From positions 1-64,000 of the forward strand of contig CAYLWN010000001.1 of NCBI GenBank assembly GCA_964387625.1: a stretch of 64,000 bases of DNA. The letters run 5' to 3'. Shown piece after piece: positions 17,618 through 27,638 of this stretch. The translations under genes and the position numbers were made by a program. Position 1 is the first letter of the stretch; the number at the start of each line of letters is the position of its first letter. This stretch comes from CAYLWN01 sp964387625. GTDB taxonomy: Bacteria; Patescibacteriota; Microgenomatia; UBA10105. Under the pieces are notes generated by a model. The model was not told the origin of the DNA. It searched no databases and worked only from the letters and a program-made list of their open reading frames with translations.

Positions 17618-19369
17618 ATGAAAAAATTAATCAGTTTTTTATTATTGTTTTTGATTTTGTTATTCGCGACAGGATTACGATTATATAAGTTAAGCGAAAT
17701 TCCACCCGGTTTAAATCGGGATGAAGCTGCTATAGGTTATACAGCATTCTCATTACTTGAAACGGGTAAAGATGAGTATGGAAAATTGTGGCCTATATCT
17801 TTGAAATCTTTCGGTGATTGGAAACTACCTGTTTATGTTTATTTAACTATTCCATCAGTAGCTATTTTTGGATTGAATGAATTTGCTGTTAGATTACCTT
17901 CAGTTATTTGCAGCTTGTTAACAATTATTTTTGTTTATTTTCTGACAAAAAAAATATTTAAAAGTAATGCAATAGCTTTAACTATCTGTACTTTGATATC
18001 AATTTCTCCTTGGAATATATTTTTTTCTAGGGTTGCATCAGAAGCCAATGCAACAGTTTTGTTGGTAACAATTGCAATATTTACATTTTTTGTTACTGAA
18101 AAAAAATTCTATTGGTTAATTTTAGGTTCAATTTGTTTAGGATTAAGTTTGTTGACCTATCACGGTAATCATGTATTTACACCCTTATTATTTATTGGTT
18201 GCTTAATTCTTTTTAAGAATAAGTTTTTATCTAAACCATGGGGCTGGGTGAGCGTAGGTGTGTTTTGTATTATTAGTATTTTTATTTATGGTCAAACATT
18301 ATTTTCAGCAGATAAAACTAAAATTTCCGGATTAACTCCATTGGGTGATATTTCTTTGGTTCATGAAAATATCAATTTAAATAGAATAATTTATCCAAAT
18401 CAATTTTTTGGCCGATTATTAAATAATAAAGTAATTTTTTTGGGAGAACAAATAACCAAAAATTATTTACGGTCTTTTTCTCCGGAATTTTTGTTTATAA
18501 GCGGAGGTACCAATTTACAGCACAATATTCCTGATTTTGGAAATCTTTATAAAATTGAAGGAGTTTTAATTCTTATTGGTTTGTTTCTATTATTTTACAG
18601 AAAAGAAAAAACTGCTTGGTTTTGGCTGTACTGGATACTCATTTCACCAATTGCCGGATCTTTGACTAAAGACGCTCCTCATTCAGCCAGAATGTATGCC
18701 ATAATTCCGGCAATTTACGTAATTATAGGATATGGTTTAATTAAAGGTTTAAATTTAATTAAAAATTTGCGAATAAAAAAAATAGTAATTTTAATAGTTG
18801 GGTTGGCATTTATTGTTGATATTGGTTTATTTACAGGGAGATACTTTATTTTATTCTCTTATAAAGCCTATAAATCCTGGGGATTAGCTTATAAAGAGAT
18901 GATTTTGAAACTGGATATATATAAATCAAACTATGATTTGATATATATATCAAGACCTGATTATTCACCCTATATTTACTATTTATTTTATAATCAAGCC
19001 TCTCCGCAATTATTTCAAACATATGCTATACATTATCCGGAAACAAGTGAAGGTTTTAGTCATGTAAAATCTTTTGATGGAGTAGTTTATGAAAAAAATA
19101 ATTGGACTGACGAATTATTAATACCTGATAATTTATATATTGATTGGGCAGAAAGTATTCCCAGCGGAGCAACTAACAGCGCAACGTATATTACCAAAGA
19201 CAAATATACTCAAATGAAAAAAAGCGGTATTGATATATCAAAAATTAAAGTTGGCGATGTAATTACCAGTAAAATAATTGATAAAGTGATTGCTCCCGAT
19301 ACTTCACCAATATTTTATTTAATTTCTACTCAAGTTGGTACATCGTCTGCTTTAATTAAGAACTTTTGA
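17618..19369 (+). CDS. ArnT/PMT-like GT-C glycosyltransferase, array copy 4
   Basis: 583 residues, the longest copy. It has the acid pair D35-E36 in LNRDEAAIGYTAF, then LETGKDEYG, FGDWKLPVYVYL and FAVRLPSVIC. SISPWNIFFSR carries Asn where the sisters mostly have His. SLTKDAPHSARM is conserved. The start ATG follows the preceding stop with no gap, and the 3' end overlaps the convergent PTPS_related gene by 14 bases. It is the last plus-strand copy before the inverted pair. Confidence 0.85.
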   Translation: MKKLISFLLLFLILLFATGLRLYKLSEIPPGLNRDEAAIGYTAFSLLETGKDEYGKLWPISLKSFGDWKLPVYVYLTIPSVAIFGLNEFAVRLPSVICSLLTIIFVYFLTKKIFKSNAIALTICTLISISPWNIFFSRVASEANATVLLVTIAIFTFFVTEKKFYWLILGSICLGLSLLTYHGNHVFTPLLFIGCLILFKNKFLSKPWGWVSVGVFCIISIFIYGQTLFSADKTKISGLTPLGDISLVHENINLNRIIYPNQFFGRLLNNKVIFLGEQITKNYLRSFSPEFLFISGGTNLQHNIPDFGNLYKIEGVLILIGLFLLFYRKEKTAWFWLYWILISPIAGSLTKDAPHSARMYAIIPAIYVIIGYGLIKGLNLIKNLRIKKIVILIVGLAFIVDIGLFTGRYFILFSYKAYKSWGLAYKEMILKLDIYKSNYDLIYISRPDYSPYIYYLFYNQASPQLFQTYAIHYPETSEGFSHVKSFDGVVYEKNNWTDELLIPDNLYIDWAESIPSGATNSATYITKDKYTQMKKSGIDISKIKVGDVITSKIIDKVIAPDTSPIFYLISTQVGTSSALIKNF

Positions 19370-21041
19370 GTAAATTAGGCTTTTTGAAATAAAACTTATT
19401 TACCAGAAAAACTACAATTAAAAGACTTATTCCTAATAAAGAAATTATTGCTGCATAATTTCTGACACGCGTATTATTAAATTTTAAAACAATTTGGTGT
19501 TTACCTTGAGGCAACCAAAATGTCATTAATCCCCGAAATTCCGGATCTTGAAATTCAATCTGATTGGTTATTTTTTGCTGATTATCAAATAAATCCCATC
19601 CTGGAAAATATAACGTATAATCTATAATTCTGGCTTTATCAGTTTTTACATCAATTTGATATTTATGATATTCATATAATTTATCAATTAATTTAATATT
19701 TGCGTTTCCTGACAATATTGCAATCGTTGGGTAAGATTTATTGTCAGTAGTTAAAGTTGACCATATAGGTGAACTTTCTCCTAAATCAGCAGTTCCCACA
19801 TATTCCTTTAAAAAATATGCATCGGTTTTTAAAAAAAAGCCGGAAGGTTTTTGATAAGAATAAGTTAAAAGTAAAGATATGATACCAAATAAAAATATAA
19901 ATAATACATAAAATTTGTATTTATTTTTAAATATTTTTTGTATTATTATTGCTCCAAATATAGGACTGATAATACTCAAAAGTACTAATAATCTCCAAGG
20001 GTAAAGAATGTTATAAATTATAGGTAAAATGAGCCATACCGGCTTTGACAATTTAATCATTAAAAAAATTGCAAATAAGTAACATATGATCAAAAATAAA
20101 ATTAATAAGTTTAGCTTCAATTTTTTGCGAATCAAGAAATATATTAAAAGTGCAAAAACTACTAAGTTAATGATTCCGATTTGAACCGACAACCCGTGAG
20201 CAAATTGCGGATCACCGAAACCCCAGTTGGGAATTACTAATTGCCACAAATTGGTCAATTGAAACACAACAGATTGTTTATTGATGATTAAATAACGAAG
20301 AGTATATTTTCCTTCAACTAAAGCAGGGAACCAATAAAAAAAAGAAATTATAATTCCAAAAAGAAAAGGAAGAAAAATTTTAGTAAATATTTTTATTTTA
20401 TTAGGGTTATCAGACCAGTTTTTTACTAAAAATAAAATTAGGGCAAACGGATAAAAGAAAAAAGCAGATGCATTATGGGTTAAAATGCATAACGATAAAA
20501 CAATGCTAGAACAAATAAGTCTAAGATAAGAAGGCTTATTGATATAAATTGTTGTTGTCAATAATGCCAGAGGCGCAAACATAAAAAACATATGTTCCGG
20601 AAGAGCTCCGCGAACAAAAAAATCAACAAATCGATAAGGTGTAAAAAGATAAATAAGACTGCCAATTGCTGCCGGAAATGCACCAAACCACACAATTAAT
20701 AATAAATACATAAATATACCAGATAAAACATAGCTTGATGCAAAAAGTATTTTAACCGTATTAACAAAAGAAAAACCCATAAAATGAATTAGTGATCCAA
20801 AATAGTTGGGTAAGGGATATAGAAACATTAGAGTAGGATGACCTAATCCATGATTTAAATTTCCTCCCCATCTGGGAAATATATTTCCTTGAGTTAGCGA
20901 CTCATAAAAATTTGCTAATCTGGCTATGTGAATTTCACCGTCGTGACTATTGAACATGCCAGGCTGTAGTAGTGACCGTAATGGAATTAGAGACAAGATT
21001 ATTATTGTAAGTAATAAAAAAACATTAGTTGGTTTTTTCAT
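19356..21041 (-). CDS. PTPS_related GT-C-like membrane protein
   Basis: 561 residues and about a dozen helices. The first external loop has SHDGEIHIARL with His33/Asp34, then HGLGHPTLMFLYPLPN and LFTPYRFVD, which identify the PTPS_related (6-pyruvoyl-tetrahydropterin synthase-related) membrane family despite its misleading name; these proteins look like GT-C glycosyltransferases. The C-terminal external part has LYFPGWDLF and WLPQGKHQI followed by a last helix and a basic tail. It overlaps the upstream minus-strand GT-C gene by 17 bases, so the two form one operon. The gene at 30786-32435 is its homologue. Confidence 0.75.
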   Translation of the reverse strand: MKKPTNVFLLLTIIILSLIPLRSLLQPGMFNSHDGEIHIARLANFYESLTQGNIFPRWGGNLNHGLGHPTLMFLYPLPNYFGSLIHFMGFSFVNTVKILFASSYVLSGIFMYLLLIVWFGAFPAAIGSLIYLFTPYRFVDFFVRGALPEHMFFMFAPLALLTTTIYINKPSYLRLICSSIVLSLCILTHNASAFFFYPFALILFLVKNWSDNPNKIKIFTKIFLPFLFGIIISFFYWFPALVEGKYTLRYLIINKQSVVFQLTNLWQLVIPNWGFGDPQFAHGLSVQIGIINLVVFALLIYFLIRKKLKLNLLILFLIICYLFAIFLMIKLSKPVWLILPIIYNILYPWRLLVLLSIISPIFGAIIIQKIFKNKYKFYVLFIFLFGIISLLLTYSYQKPSGFFLKTDAYFLKEYVGTADLGESSPIWSTLTTDNKSYPTIAILSGNANIKLIDKLYEYHKYQIDVKTDKARIIDYTLYFPGWDLFDNQQKITNQIEFQDPEFRGLMTFWLPQGKHQIVLKFNNTRVRNYAAIISLLGISLLIVVFLVNKFYFKKPNLLKSS

Positions 21042-22740
21042 CTAAAGGAATTATTGTGCCATAAATATCCTGATTTTCAGGTTTATATAATATATTGCTT
21101 TCCGGATCTTGTTTGGTGAGTATTTGCGTATCAAATAAAGCATAAGCCAATTGTCCATCCGGATAATAGACATAAGACATGGGTGCAACGTTTTTAGGTA
21201 TTTCTGCTGCCTGTGCCAAATAAAGTATATTTTTTGAAAAATCGAAATATTTGGGAACTTTCGCAAATCCAAATTTTCCGAAATGCTCGATGGTACCAAA
21301 ACCGTATACGTTAATCTTAGTTAATTTGGCCTCATTTTGGTATATATTTGGAGGATATTTTAGGTAAAATAAAAAATGTATATATCCTCCGGAATTGGAG
21401 GTAACCCAAATATTTGGATATTGATCCATATAAGGTTTGACCATGTTTACTAAATCCTTGCCTATAACTCGTATATCACGGGAATTTTTTATAGATGCAT
21501 GTATATAATAAGCATCAAGATATAAACCATATTCAAAAATAAACAAAACACACGTTATATAAGCTATTAATTTATAATGACCTTTAATCTGCTTAAATAT
21601 ATCAAATAAGCCAACACCAATAATAATACAAATAGGAATTATTATAATAAAATCCCGATTAGATGAAGCAGACAAGCGTGTTAAAGATGAGGGTATTGGT
21701 GCTAAAAATAACCAAGACAAAACTAACAATTTTTGGGGATTTTGATATGTGATTAATTTTGATATGCCCCATAATAAAGGTAAAAAAAGAATTAACGGAA
21801 TTAATCCTATATTTGGAGTCTGAAAAAGATGGTCTTCGTCTCCTTTAATAAACAGAAACGAAAAATCAAAATGGGCAATATAGTTTTGAATAAATTTTTG
21901 AGTAAATTGCATAATTTTATTATGCAGAATTCTCGTGGGTATGGAAATTTTAAAATTAGACCATGCATGTTCAGCAATTTTTTCATTTATAGCAAATGAT
22001 TCACCCGGATCAGTAAACACACTGATATAACTAGCTCTATTCAAACCGTCACTTGATACCATTTGTGGAATTAGAGGATAAATTATAATAATTCCCAGTA
22101 AAATTGCAAAAAATATTGATAAAATTTTAGACCTGATGGTACGTCTATATATTATTAATAACGATATGATGAATAAAGGCAGAAATAAACGCACTGAATA
22201 ATGAGCATATGGTATTAATGCAAATCCTGCAAACGATATAAAATAAAATCTGTTTGAATCAATTCCGCGCAAGAAAAAATAAGTAGACAAAGTTAATAAA
22301 AAAACGACCAGACTGCCTTCATAGGCAATTCTAGTAAATTGTAAGTGCCATGGTATGATTGTCAAAATTAAAGCAGAAGCTAGAGCAAGTTTTTGATTAC
22401 GGAACAATTTATTTATTAATAAATACAGGAAAAAAATTGTACTAATGCCAAATATTGCAGCAGGCAATCTAGTGGCAAATTCATTTAAACCGAAAATAGC
22501 AATAAAAGGAATTGTTAAATATATATAAAGAGGGGCTTTAAATTCGCCAAAAGATTTAAATGATAGCGGAAATGATTTTCCAAACTCGTCACGACCGGTT
22601 TTTAAAATAGAATAAGCATTATAGCCAATTGCTGCTTCATCACTTGCAAAACCATTAGGGGTTTGTTCCAATTGATAAATTCTTAATATAAATCCTATCA
22701 ATAATATGCTAAACAATAACCAGGTATGTAATCGATTCAT
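21025..22740 (-). CDS. ArnT/PMT-like GT-C glycosyltransferase, inverted array copy
   Basis: 571 residues from ATG 22740. It has the acid pair D34-E35 in FASDEAAIGYNAY, then LKTGRDEFG, FGEFKAPLYIYL, FATRLPAAIFG and TIIPWHLQFTR, and ends near YYPDGQLAYAL. ATG 22740 is preferred over ATGs at 22773 and 22758 because TGATAAAAT on the minus strand ends 8 nt before it and because the N-terminus then lines up with the sister proteins. It lies opposite to the rest of the array and shares its operon with the PTPS_related gene. Confidence 0.84.
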   Translation of the reverse strand: MNRLHTWLLFSILLIGFILRIYQLEQTPNGFASDEAAIGYNAYSILKTGRDEFGKSFPLSFKSFGEFKAPLYIYLTIPFIAIFGLNEFATRLPAAIFGISTIFFLYLLINKLFRNQKLALASALILTIIPWHLQFTRIAYEGSLVVFLLTLSTYFFLRGIDSNRFYFISFAGFALIPYAHYSVRLFLPLFIISLLIIYRRTIRSKILSIFFAILLGIIIIYPLIPQMVSSDGLNRASYISVFTDPGESFAINEKIAEHAWSNFKISIPTRILHNKIMQFTQKFIQNYIAHFDFSFLFIKGDEDHLFQTPNIGLIPLILFLPLLWGISKLITYQNPQKLLVLSWLFLAPIPSSLTRLSASSNRDFIIIIPICIIIGVGLFDIFKQIKGHYKLIAYITCVLFIFEYGLYLDAYYIHASIKNSRDIRVIGKDLVNMVKPYMDQYPNIWVTSNSGGYIHFLFYLKYPPNIYQNEAKLTKINVYGFGTIEHFGKFGFAKVPKYFDFSKNILYLAQAAEIPKNVAPMSYVYYPDGQLAYALFDTQILTKQDPESNILYKPENQDIYGTIIPLDEKTN

Positions 22741-22748
22741 GCAGTGCA

Positions 22749-22757
22749 ATTTTATCA
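22749..22757 (-). promoter_or_regulatory. Extended -10 promoter of the inverted GT-C operon
   Basis: Minus strand TGATAAAAT runs from 22757 to 22749, and ATG follows 8 nt later at 22740. It is back to back with the plus-strand promoter at 22798-22806. Confidence 0.5.
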
Positions 22758-22797
22758 TAATTAACAAACCCATTTTAAAAAATCTGATATATAAATA

Positions 22798-22806
22798 TGG
22801 TACAAT
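22798..22806 (+). promoter_or_regulatory. Extended -10 promoter of the second plus-strand GT-C block
   Basis: TGGTACAAT ends 6 nt before the GTG start at 22813, predicting a leaderless GTG-started message for the operon 22813-27629 and possibly beyond. Confidence 0.55.
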
Positions 22807-22812
22807 TATTGT

Positions 22813-24426
22813 GTGTTTAAGGCTAAAATAATCATAATTCTACTTTTAATTCTGGCAGCTTTCTTAAGAATCTATAATTTAGCTAATAATCCTCCGGCTG
22901 CTTATGGTGATGAGACATCTTTTGCCTGGAATGCCTGGAATATATTGAAAACCGGAACAGACGAATATGGGACACCAATACCTCTGCAATTTAGGGCTTT
23001 TGATGACTATAAAGCTCCAATTCCGGTATATTTACTGGTTCCAGTTATTAAATTCTTAGGTTTAAATACATTTGCAATAAGGTTACCTGTGGCGATTGTA
23101 TCGGTATTTACCATTTTAATCATGTTTTTATTAGTCAAAGAATTACTGGGAGAAAAAATCGGTTTAATTGCTGCTTTTCTTTTGACTATATCGCCTTGGC
23201 ACATGCATTTATCACGCGGGTATTTTGAATCAACATTAGCTTTATTTTTTTTAATTTTAGGTATTTATTTTTTTATTTTAAGTAAAAAAAGAGCAATTTA
23301 TTTATTTTTGGCATGCATGTCTTTCGCTTTAACTTTATATACTTATTTTACCCCAAGAATTATGTTAATTATTTTTATTCCATTTTTATTATTTTGGGGA
23401 AGAATTTGGCTTTCTCAAATAAAGAAAAAAGTCCTTTTTTGTCTTATCTGCTTATTTATCATATTAATACCTTTAATTTATGCATCATTTTTTGAAAAAG
23501 GTCTGTCAAGAATTAATAAACTTACAACATTAAGAAGCGAACAGATTACCCGCTCAGTAAATCAAGACATATTTCCATATCTTTATGAAAAAAATATATA
23601 TATTCATAAAGTTTTTCATAATAAATATTTCTACTGGATAAAAGAAATAAGTACAAGTTATTTGGAGCATTTTTCTATAAATTTTTGGTATTTAACAGGA
23701 GATAACAGTTTAAGATATTTTTTAGGGAATATGGGGATGTTTTATTTATTGGAGTTGCCATTTCTTATATTGGGTATTTATTTCCTTTTTCGTAACTTCA
23801 GGCATGTTTTTTATCTGTTATTAGGTTGGTTGTTGATAGCACCGATTCCTGCTTCAATATCAGGGAGACCTTTTGCGGTAAGGTCTTTATCAATGCTACC
23901 GGCAGGATTGACGTTTTCAGCAGCTGGAATATATTTTTTCTTAAAGCTTGTTAAACAAATCACAAATTTAAAAATATTACTGGCGTTTTTATTTATGTGT
24001 AGTTTTGTCTATTATTTTGTCCGATACCATGTGGAATATCCGGTATATGCAGCAACTTGGTGGGGGTGGGAAAATAAAGCAGCAATTGATTTAGCAACTA
24101 AAGAAGCTGATAATTATGATCAGATTTTTATATCAAGTTTTTATTCGGGAACTGATTTAGCCTTTGGTTTTTATAATGCAGTTGATCCTTCCGAATACCG
24201 CAAGATTAAATCTAATCCGATAATATTAGCAGATAATAGAAAGTTTTTTAAATTCGGAAAATTTTATATAGGATCGTTTGACATTAATGATAATAATCGG
24301 TTAAATTCCGGAATTATTCCTTCCAGAAGTTTATATATTGCACGTCCTGAGGAAATTCCAAGTGCTGAAGTAATAAGGGCTCCTGATGATGGCAGAATAT
24401 TATTTTATGTCTATAGAACTAATTAA
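22813..24426 (+). CDS. ArnT/PMT-like GT-C glycosyltransferase, array copy (GTG start)
   Basis: 537 residues starting at GTG. The acid pair is D33-E34 in AYGDETSFAWNAW, which differs from the GYNAY of the sisters; LKTGTDEYG, FDDYKAPIPVYL, FAIRLPVAIV and TISPWHMHLSR follow. The tail ends APDDGRILFYV. The helices and overall length match the family. The altered residues after the acid pair may reflect a different acceptor. It lies 72 bases from the inverted copy and heads a three-gene GT-C run. Confidence 0.84.
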   Translation: MFKAKIIIILLLILAAFLRIYNLANNPPAAYGDETSFAWNAWNILKTGTDEYGTPIPLQFRAFDDYKAPIPVYLLVPVIKFLGLNTFAIRLPVAIVSVFTILIMFLLVKELLGEKIGLIAAFLLTISPWHMHLSRGYFESTLALFFLILGIYFFILSKKRAIYLFLACMSFALTLYTYFTPRIMLIIFIPFLLFWGRIWLSQIKKKVLFCLICLFIILIPLIYASFFEKGLSRINKLTTLRSEQITRSVNQDIFPYLYEKNIYIHKVFHNKYFYWIKEISTSYLEHFSINFWYLTGDNSLRYFLGNMGMFYLLELPFLILGIYFLFRNFRHVFYLLLGWLLIAPIPASISGRPFAVRSLSMLPAGLTFSAAGIYFFLKLVKQITNLKILLAFLFMCSFVYYFVRYHVEYPVYAATWWGWENKAAIDLATKEADNYDQIFISSFYSGTDLAFGFYNAVDPSEYRKIKSNPIILADNRKFFKFGKFYIGSFDINDNNRLNSGIIPSRSLYIARPEEIPSAEVIRAPDDGRILFYVYRTN

Positions 24427-24432
24427 CAAATA

Positions 24433-26037
24433 ATGAAAAAACATTACTGGATATTATTAATTACTATTTTTATAGCTGCTTTTTTACGGATTTATAAATT
24501 AGGTTCTAATCCACCATCACTTTATTGGGATGAGGCATCTTTAGGATATAACGCTTATTCCATTTTAACTACCGGTTATGATGAACACGGAGAAAAATTT
24601 CCGATTACCAGGTTTATTGCTTTTGGGGACTACAAACCTCCGGGTTATATTTATGCGATTGTTCCATTTATGGCTATTTTTGGAGTTTCTGAATTTGCAA
24701 TCAGATTTCCTTCAGCATTAGCAGGTATTCTGATGGCATTGTTTACATATTTAATAACCTATAGACTTACAAAAAATCAAACAATTTCTTTATTGGCAGC
24801 TGGGTTATTATGCATTTCACCATGGAGTTTACAATTATCAAGAGCTGCTTTTGAAGCAAATTTAGGAGCTTTATTTAATTTGGTAGGAATTTATTTATTT
24901 ATTTGCGCCAAAAATAAAAAATGGCTGTACATCTTATCTGTTGTATTTTTTTGCTTGGCTTTTTACACTTTTAACTCCAATAGAATATTGTCCCCATTAT
25001 TTTTAATTTTATTAAGTTTAATTTATTTTAGGGAAATAATCTTTGCAAAAAAATGGATATTTTTAGCAGCTGTTATGGGAATATTAATGATTTGGCCATC
25101 AATTTCTTATCTGCAAAACAGAGAAAGCAGATTGAGATTTGATGAAGTGTCCATTTTTACTGACTTGGAAATTATTAAGACTTCAAATGTACGGATTGCC
25201 CGTGAAGGTGGAGTGTGGTGGGCAAAACTGCTTTATAACCGGAGAATATTTTATACCAAAGCATTTTTGATGCATTTTGTTGATCATTTCAAAGGAGAAT
25301 TTTTATTTATCAACGGAGATAAAAATCCCCGTTTATCCATCCAGTCAATCGGAGAGATGTATTTATTTGAGTTACCGTTTCTGCTGGCCGGTTTATATAT
25401 TGTTATTATGAAAAGAAGCCGTTTGACCATATTACTTTTTAGTTGGTTATTGATTGCCCAAATTCCGGCTGCTGTTGCCAGAGAAACACCACATATGCTG
25501 CGTACAGCTTCGGTATTACCGGTATATCAAATATTTACAGCTATTGGAGCGTTTTCATTTTGGCATATTTTAAAACAACAGCATAAATATATAAAAATTG
25601 GCAGTTTAAGTTTGTTTACCCTATTGATTGTATCAACATTATTCAATTATGCGCATAATTATTGGATACATTATTCAAGAGATTGGTATGGGGAGTGGCA
25701 ATATGGATATAAGCAATTGGTTAATAAAGTTTCGCAACTGGAAAAAGATTACGACAGGATAAATGTATCATACAATCTCGGTAGACCCTATATATATTTT
25801 TTACTTTATGAAAAGATTAATCCCTTGGAATATGTCAAAACAAGACAGGCTGAGCGAGATTGGTATGGATTTTGGACAATAAAAAGATTTGGTAAATATG
25901 ATTTTGTCGGTAAACCTGAAAAACCAGGGGAAAAAGTATTAAGAGTTTATAGCCAGGGGGCATATTCTGGAAGTAATAAATTAGACGAAATAATTGCACC
26001 TGATGGTAAAGTAATTTTTGAATTAGGTAAACAATAA
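24433..26037 (+). CDS. ArnT/PMT-like GT-C glycosyltransferase, array copy
   Basis: 534 residues. Motifs in order are D33-E34 in LYWDEASLGYNAY, LTTGYDEHG, FGDYKPPGYIYA, FAIRFPSALAG, CISPWSLQLSR and VARETPHMLRT, with the ending APDGKVIFEL. It is clearly one paralogue of the run, closest in motif spelling to the next gene. It lies 6 bases after the previous copy and 8 before the next. A polyprenyl-phosphate-sugar-dependent transferase at the outer face is inferred. Confidence 0.85.
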   Translation: MKKHYWILLITIFIAAFLRIYKLGSNPPSLYWDEASLGYNAYSILTTGYDEHGEKFPITRFIAFGDYKPPGYIYAIVPFMAIFGVSEFAIRFPSALAGILMALFTYLITYRLTKNQTISLLAAGLLCISPWSLQLSRAAFEANLGALFNLVGIYLFICAKNKKWLYILSVVFFCLAFYTFNSNRILSPLFLILLSLIYFREIIFAKKWIFLAAVMGILMIWPSISYLQNRESRLRFDEVSIFTDLEIIKTSNVRIAREGGVWWAKLLYNRRIFYTKAFLMHFVDHFKGEFLFINGDKNPRLSIQSIGEMYLFELPFLLAGLYIVIMKRSRLTILLFSWLLIAQIPAAVARETPHMLRTASVLPVYQIFTAIGAFSFWHILKQQHKYIKIGSLSLFTLLIVSTLFNYAHNYWIHYSRDWYGEWQYGYKQLVNKVSQLEKDYDRINVSYNLGRPYIYFLLYEKINPLEYVKTRQAERDWYGFWTIKRFGKYDFVGKPEKPGEKVLRVYSQGAYSGSNKLDEIIAPDGKVIFELGKQ

Positions 26038-26045
26038 AATATTTT

Positions 26046-27629
26046 ATGTTTAAAAATAAATTGATATTAGTATGTATATTTATTGTGGCCATCTTTTTAC
26101 GTTTATATCAATTGGGTGTTAATCCGCCATCATTGGATTGGGATGAAGCATCGTTAGGATATAATGCTTATTCAATTTTAAAAACTGGACGTGACGAATT
26201 TGGGAGACCTTGGCCTATATCTATCAGATCATTTGAAGATTATAAACCGGCAGTTTATGTATATTTGACTATTCCAGCGGTAGCTATATTGGGACTGAAT
26301 GAATTTGCAGTCAGATTGCCATCTGCTATTTGTGGAATTCTAACAGTAGTTATAGCGTATTTTTTAATAAAAGAATTAGTTTCTAATAAAATTGCAATAA
26401 TTGGGACGTTTTTGTTGGCCATTTCTCCCTGGCATTTACAATTTTCCAGAATAGCTTTTGAGGCAAATGCTGCTCTTTTATTTGTGAGTCTGGGGATTTT
26501 ATTTTATTTAAAAGGTTTAAAAAGTGGAAAATGGTTAATTTTATCTAGTATTCTTTTCGTAACGTCTTTTTATACCTATCATAGTCCAAGACTTATTGTT
26601 CCGCTTTTACTTTTAGGCTGGAGTATCTATTTTAGAAAAAAGTTATTAGTGCAGAAAAAATATATGGTAATTGGACTGATGATTGGATTTTTATTATTAG
26701 TTCCTTTTATAAAAGAAGCTTTTGGAGAAGGTGGAGCCAGATTAAGATCAGTAACAGTGATTACCGCAGAGGATAATCTTAAGGATTCTATATCAAAAAT
26801 TGAATTTGATAAAAATAATCAGGATTATTTAGGAGCATTGTTACACAATCGTAGGATGATATATACGCTGGCTATTATTAAGGGTTATTTAGATCATTTT
26901 AATTTAGACTTTTTATTTTTAAACGGGGATGGATCTTTACGGCATCATGCGGTAGATATGGGAGCTCTGTATTTATGGGAAGCTCCTTTTGTTTTGTGGG
27001 GAATGCTAAGACTTATAAGAAACAAAAATTTAACGGTATGGTGGTGGTTTTTAATAGCTCCGGTCGCATCAGCCATAACTTCTGGTACTCCTCATGCGGT
27101 GAGAGCTTTATTTTATCTACCAATATACCAAATATTTACGGCAGTTGGCATAAATGAAGTTATGAACAGATTAAAAAACTACCAGATTATAAAAATAGGA
27201 TTATTTTTTCTGATTGGATTAAATATTTTTTATTACTTAAATATGTACTATAAAAATTCTCCAATTGAAGCTGCTAAAGATTGGCAGTACGGATATAAAC
27301 AAGCAGTCCAAACACTTGCTTTATATGACAATAATGTTGATCAGGTTATCATGACTTATGCTTATGATCAGCCTCATATTTACGTCATGTTTTATCAAAA
27401 AATTGATCCTTTTTGGTATCAACAGCAATATAAAGGAGAAGACATCAAAAGAGCAGAAAGAAATTTTGGTAAATATGTCTTCAGAATAATAGATTGGGAT
27501 AAAGACAAGAATTTAAAAAATGCCTTATTAGTAGGAACGCCTGGAGAAATTCCTGCAGGAACACAAGGCATAATCAAAGAAGTAAAGTATCCGGATGGCT
27601 CTGTTGCCTTCAGGATAGTTAAACAGTAA
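26046..27629 (+). CDS. ArnT/PMT-like GT-C glycosyltransferase, last array copy
   Basis: 527 residues. Motifs are D33-E34 in LDWDEASLGYNAY, LKTGRDEFG, FEDYKPAVYVYL, FAVRLPSAICG, AISPWHLQFSR and SGTPHAVRALF, ending with YPDGSVAFRI. All expected family landmarks are present, so it is useful as the reference for judging the deletion in the copy at 15070. It is followed 9 bases later by a sugar-nucleotide epimerase. Confidence 0.85.
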   Translation: MFKNKLILVCIFIVAIFLRLYQLGVNPPSLDWDEASLGYNAYSILKTGRDEFGRPWPISIRSFEDYKPAVYVYLTIPAVAILGLNEFAVRLPSAICGILTVVIAYFLIKELVSNKIAIIGTFLLAISPWHLQFSRIAFEANAALLFVSLGILFYLKGLKSGKWLILSSILFVTSFYTYHSPRLIVPLLLLGWSIYFRKKLLVQKKYMVIGLMIGFLLLVPFIKEAFGEGGARLRSVTVITAEDNLKDSISKIEFDKNNQDYLGALLHNRRMIYTLAIIKGYLDHFNLDFLFLNGDGSLRHHAVDMGALYLWEAPFVLWGMLRLIRNKNLTVWWWFLIAPVASAITSGTPHAVRALFYLPIYQIFTAVGINEVMNRLKNYQIIKIGLFFLIGLNIFYYLNMYYKNSPIEAAKDWQYGYKQAVQTLALYDNNVDQVIMTYAYDQPHIYVMFYQKIDPFWYQQQYKGEDIKRAERNFGKYVFRIIDWDKDKNLKNALLVGTPGEIPAGTQGIIKEVKYPDGSVAFRIVKQ

Positions 27630-27638
27630 AATATTAAT

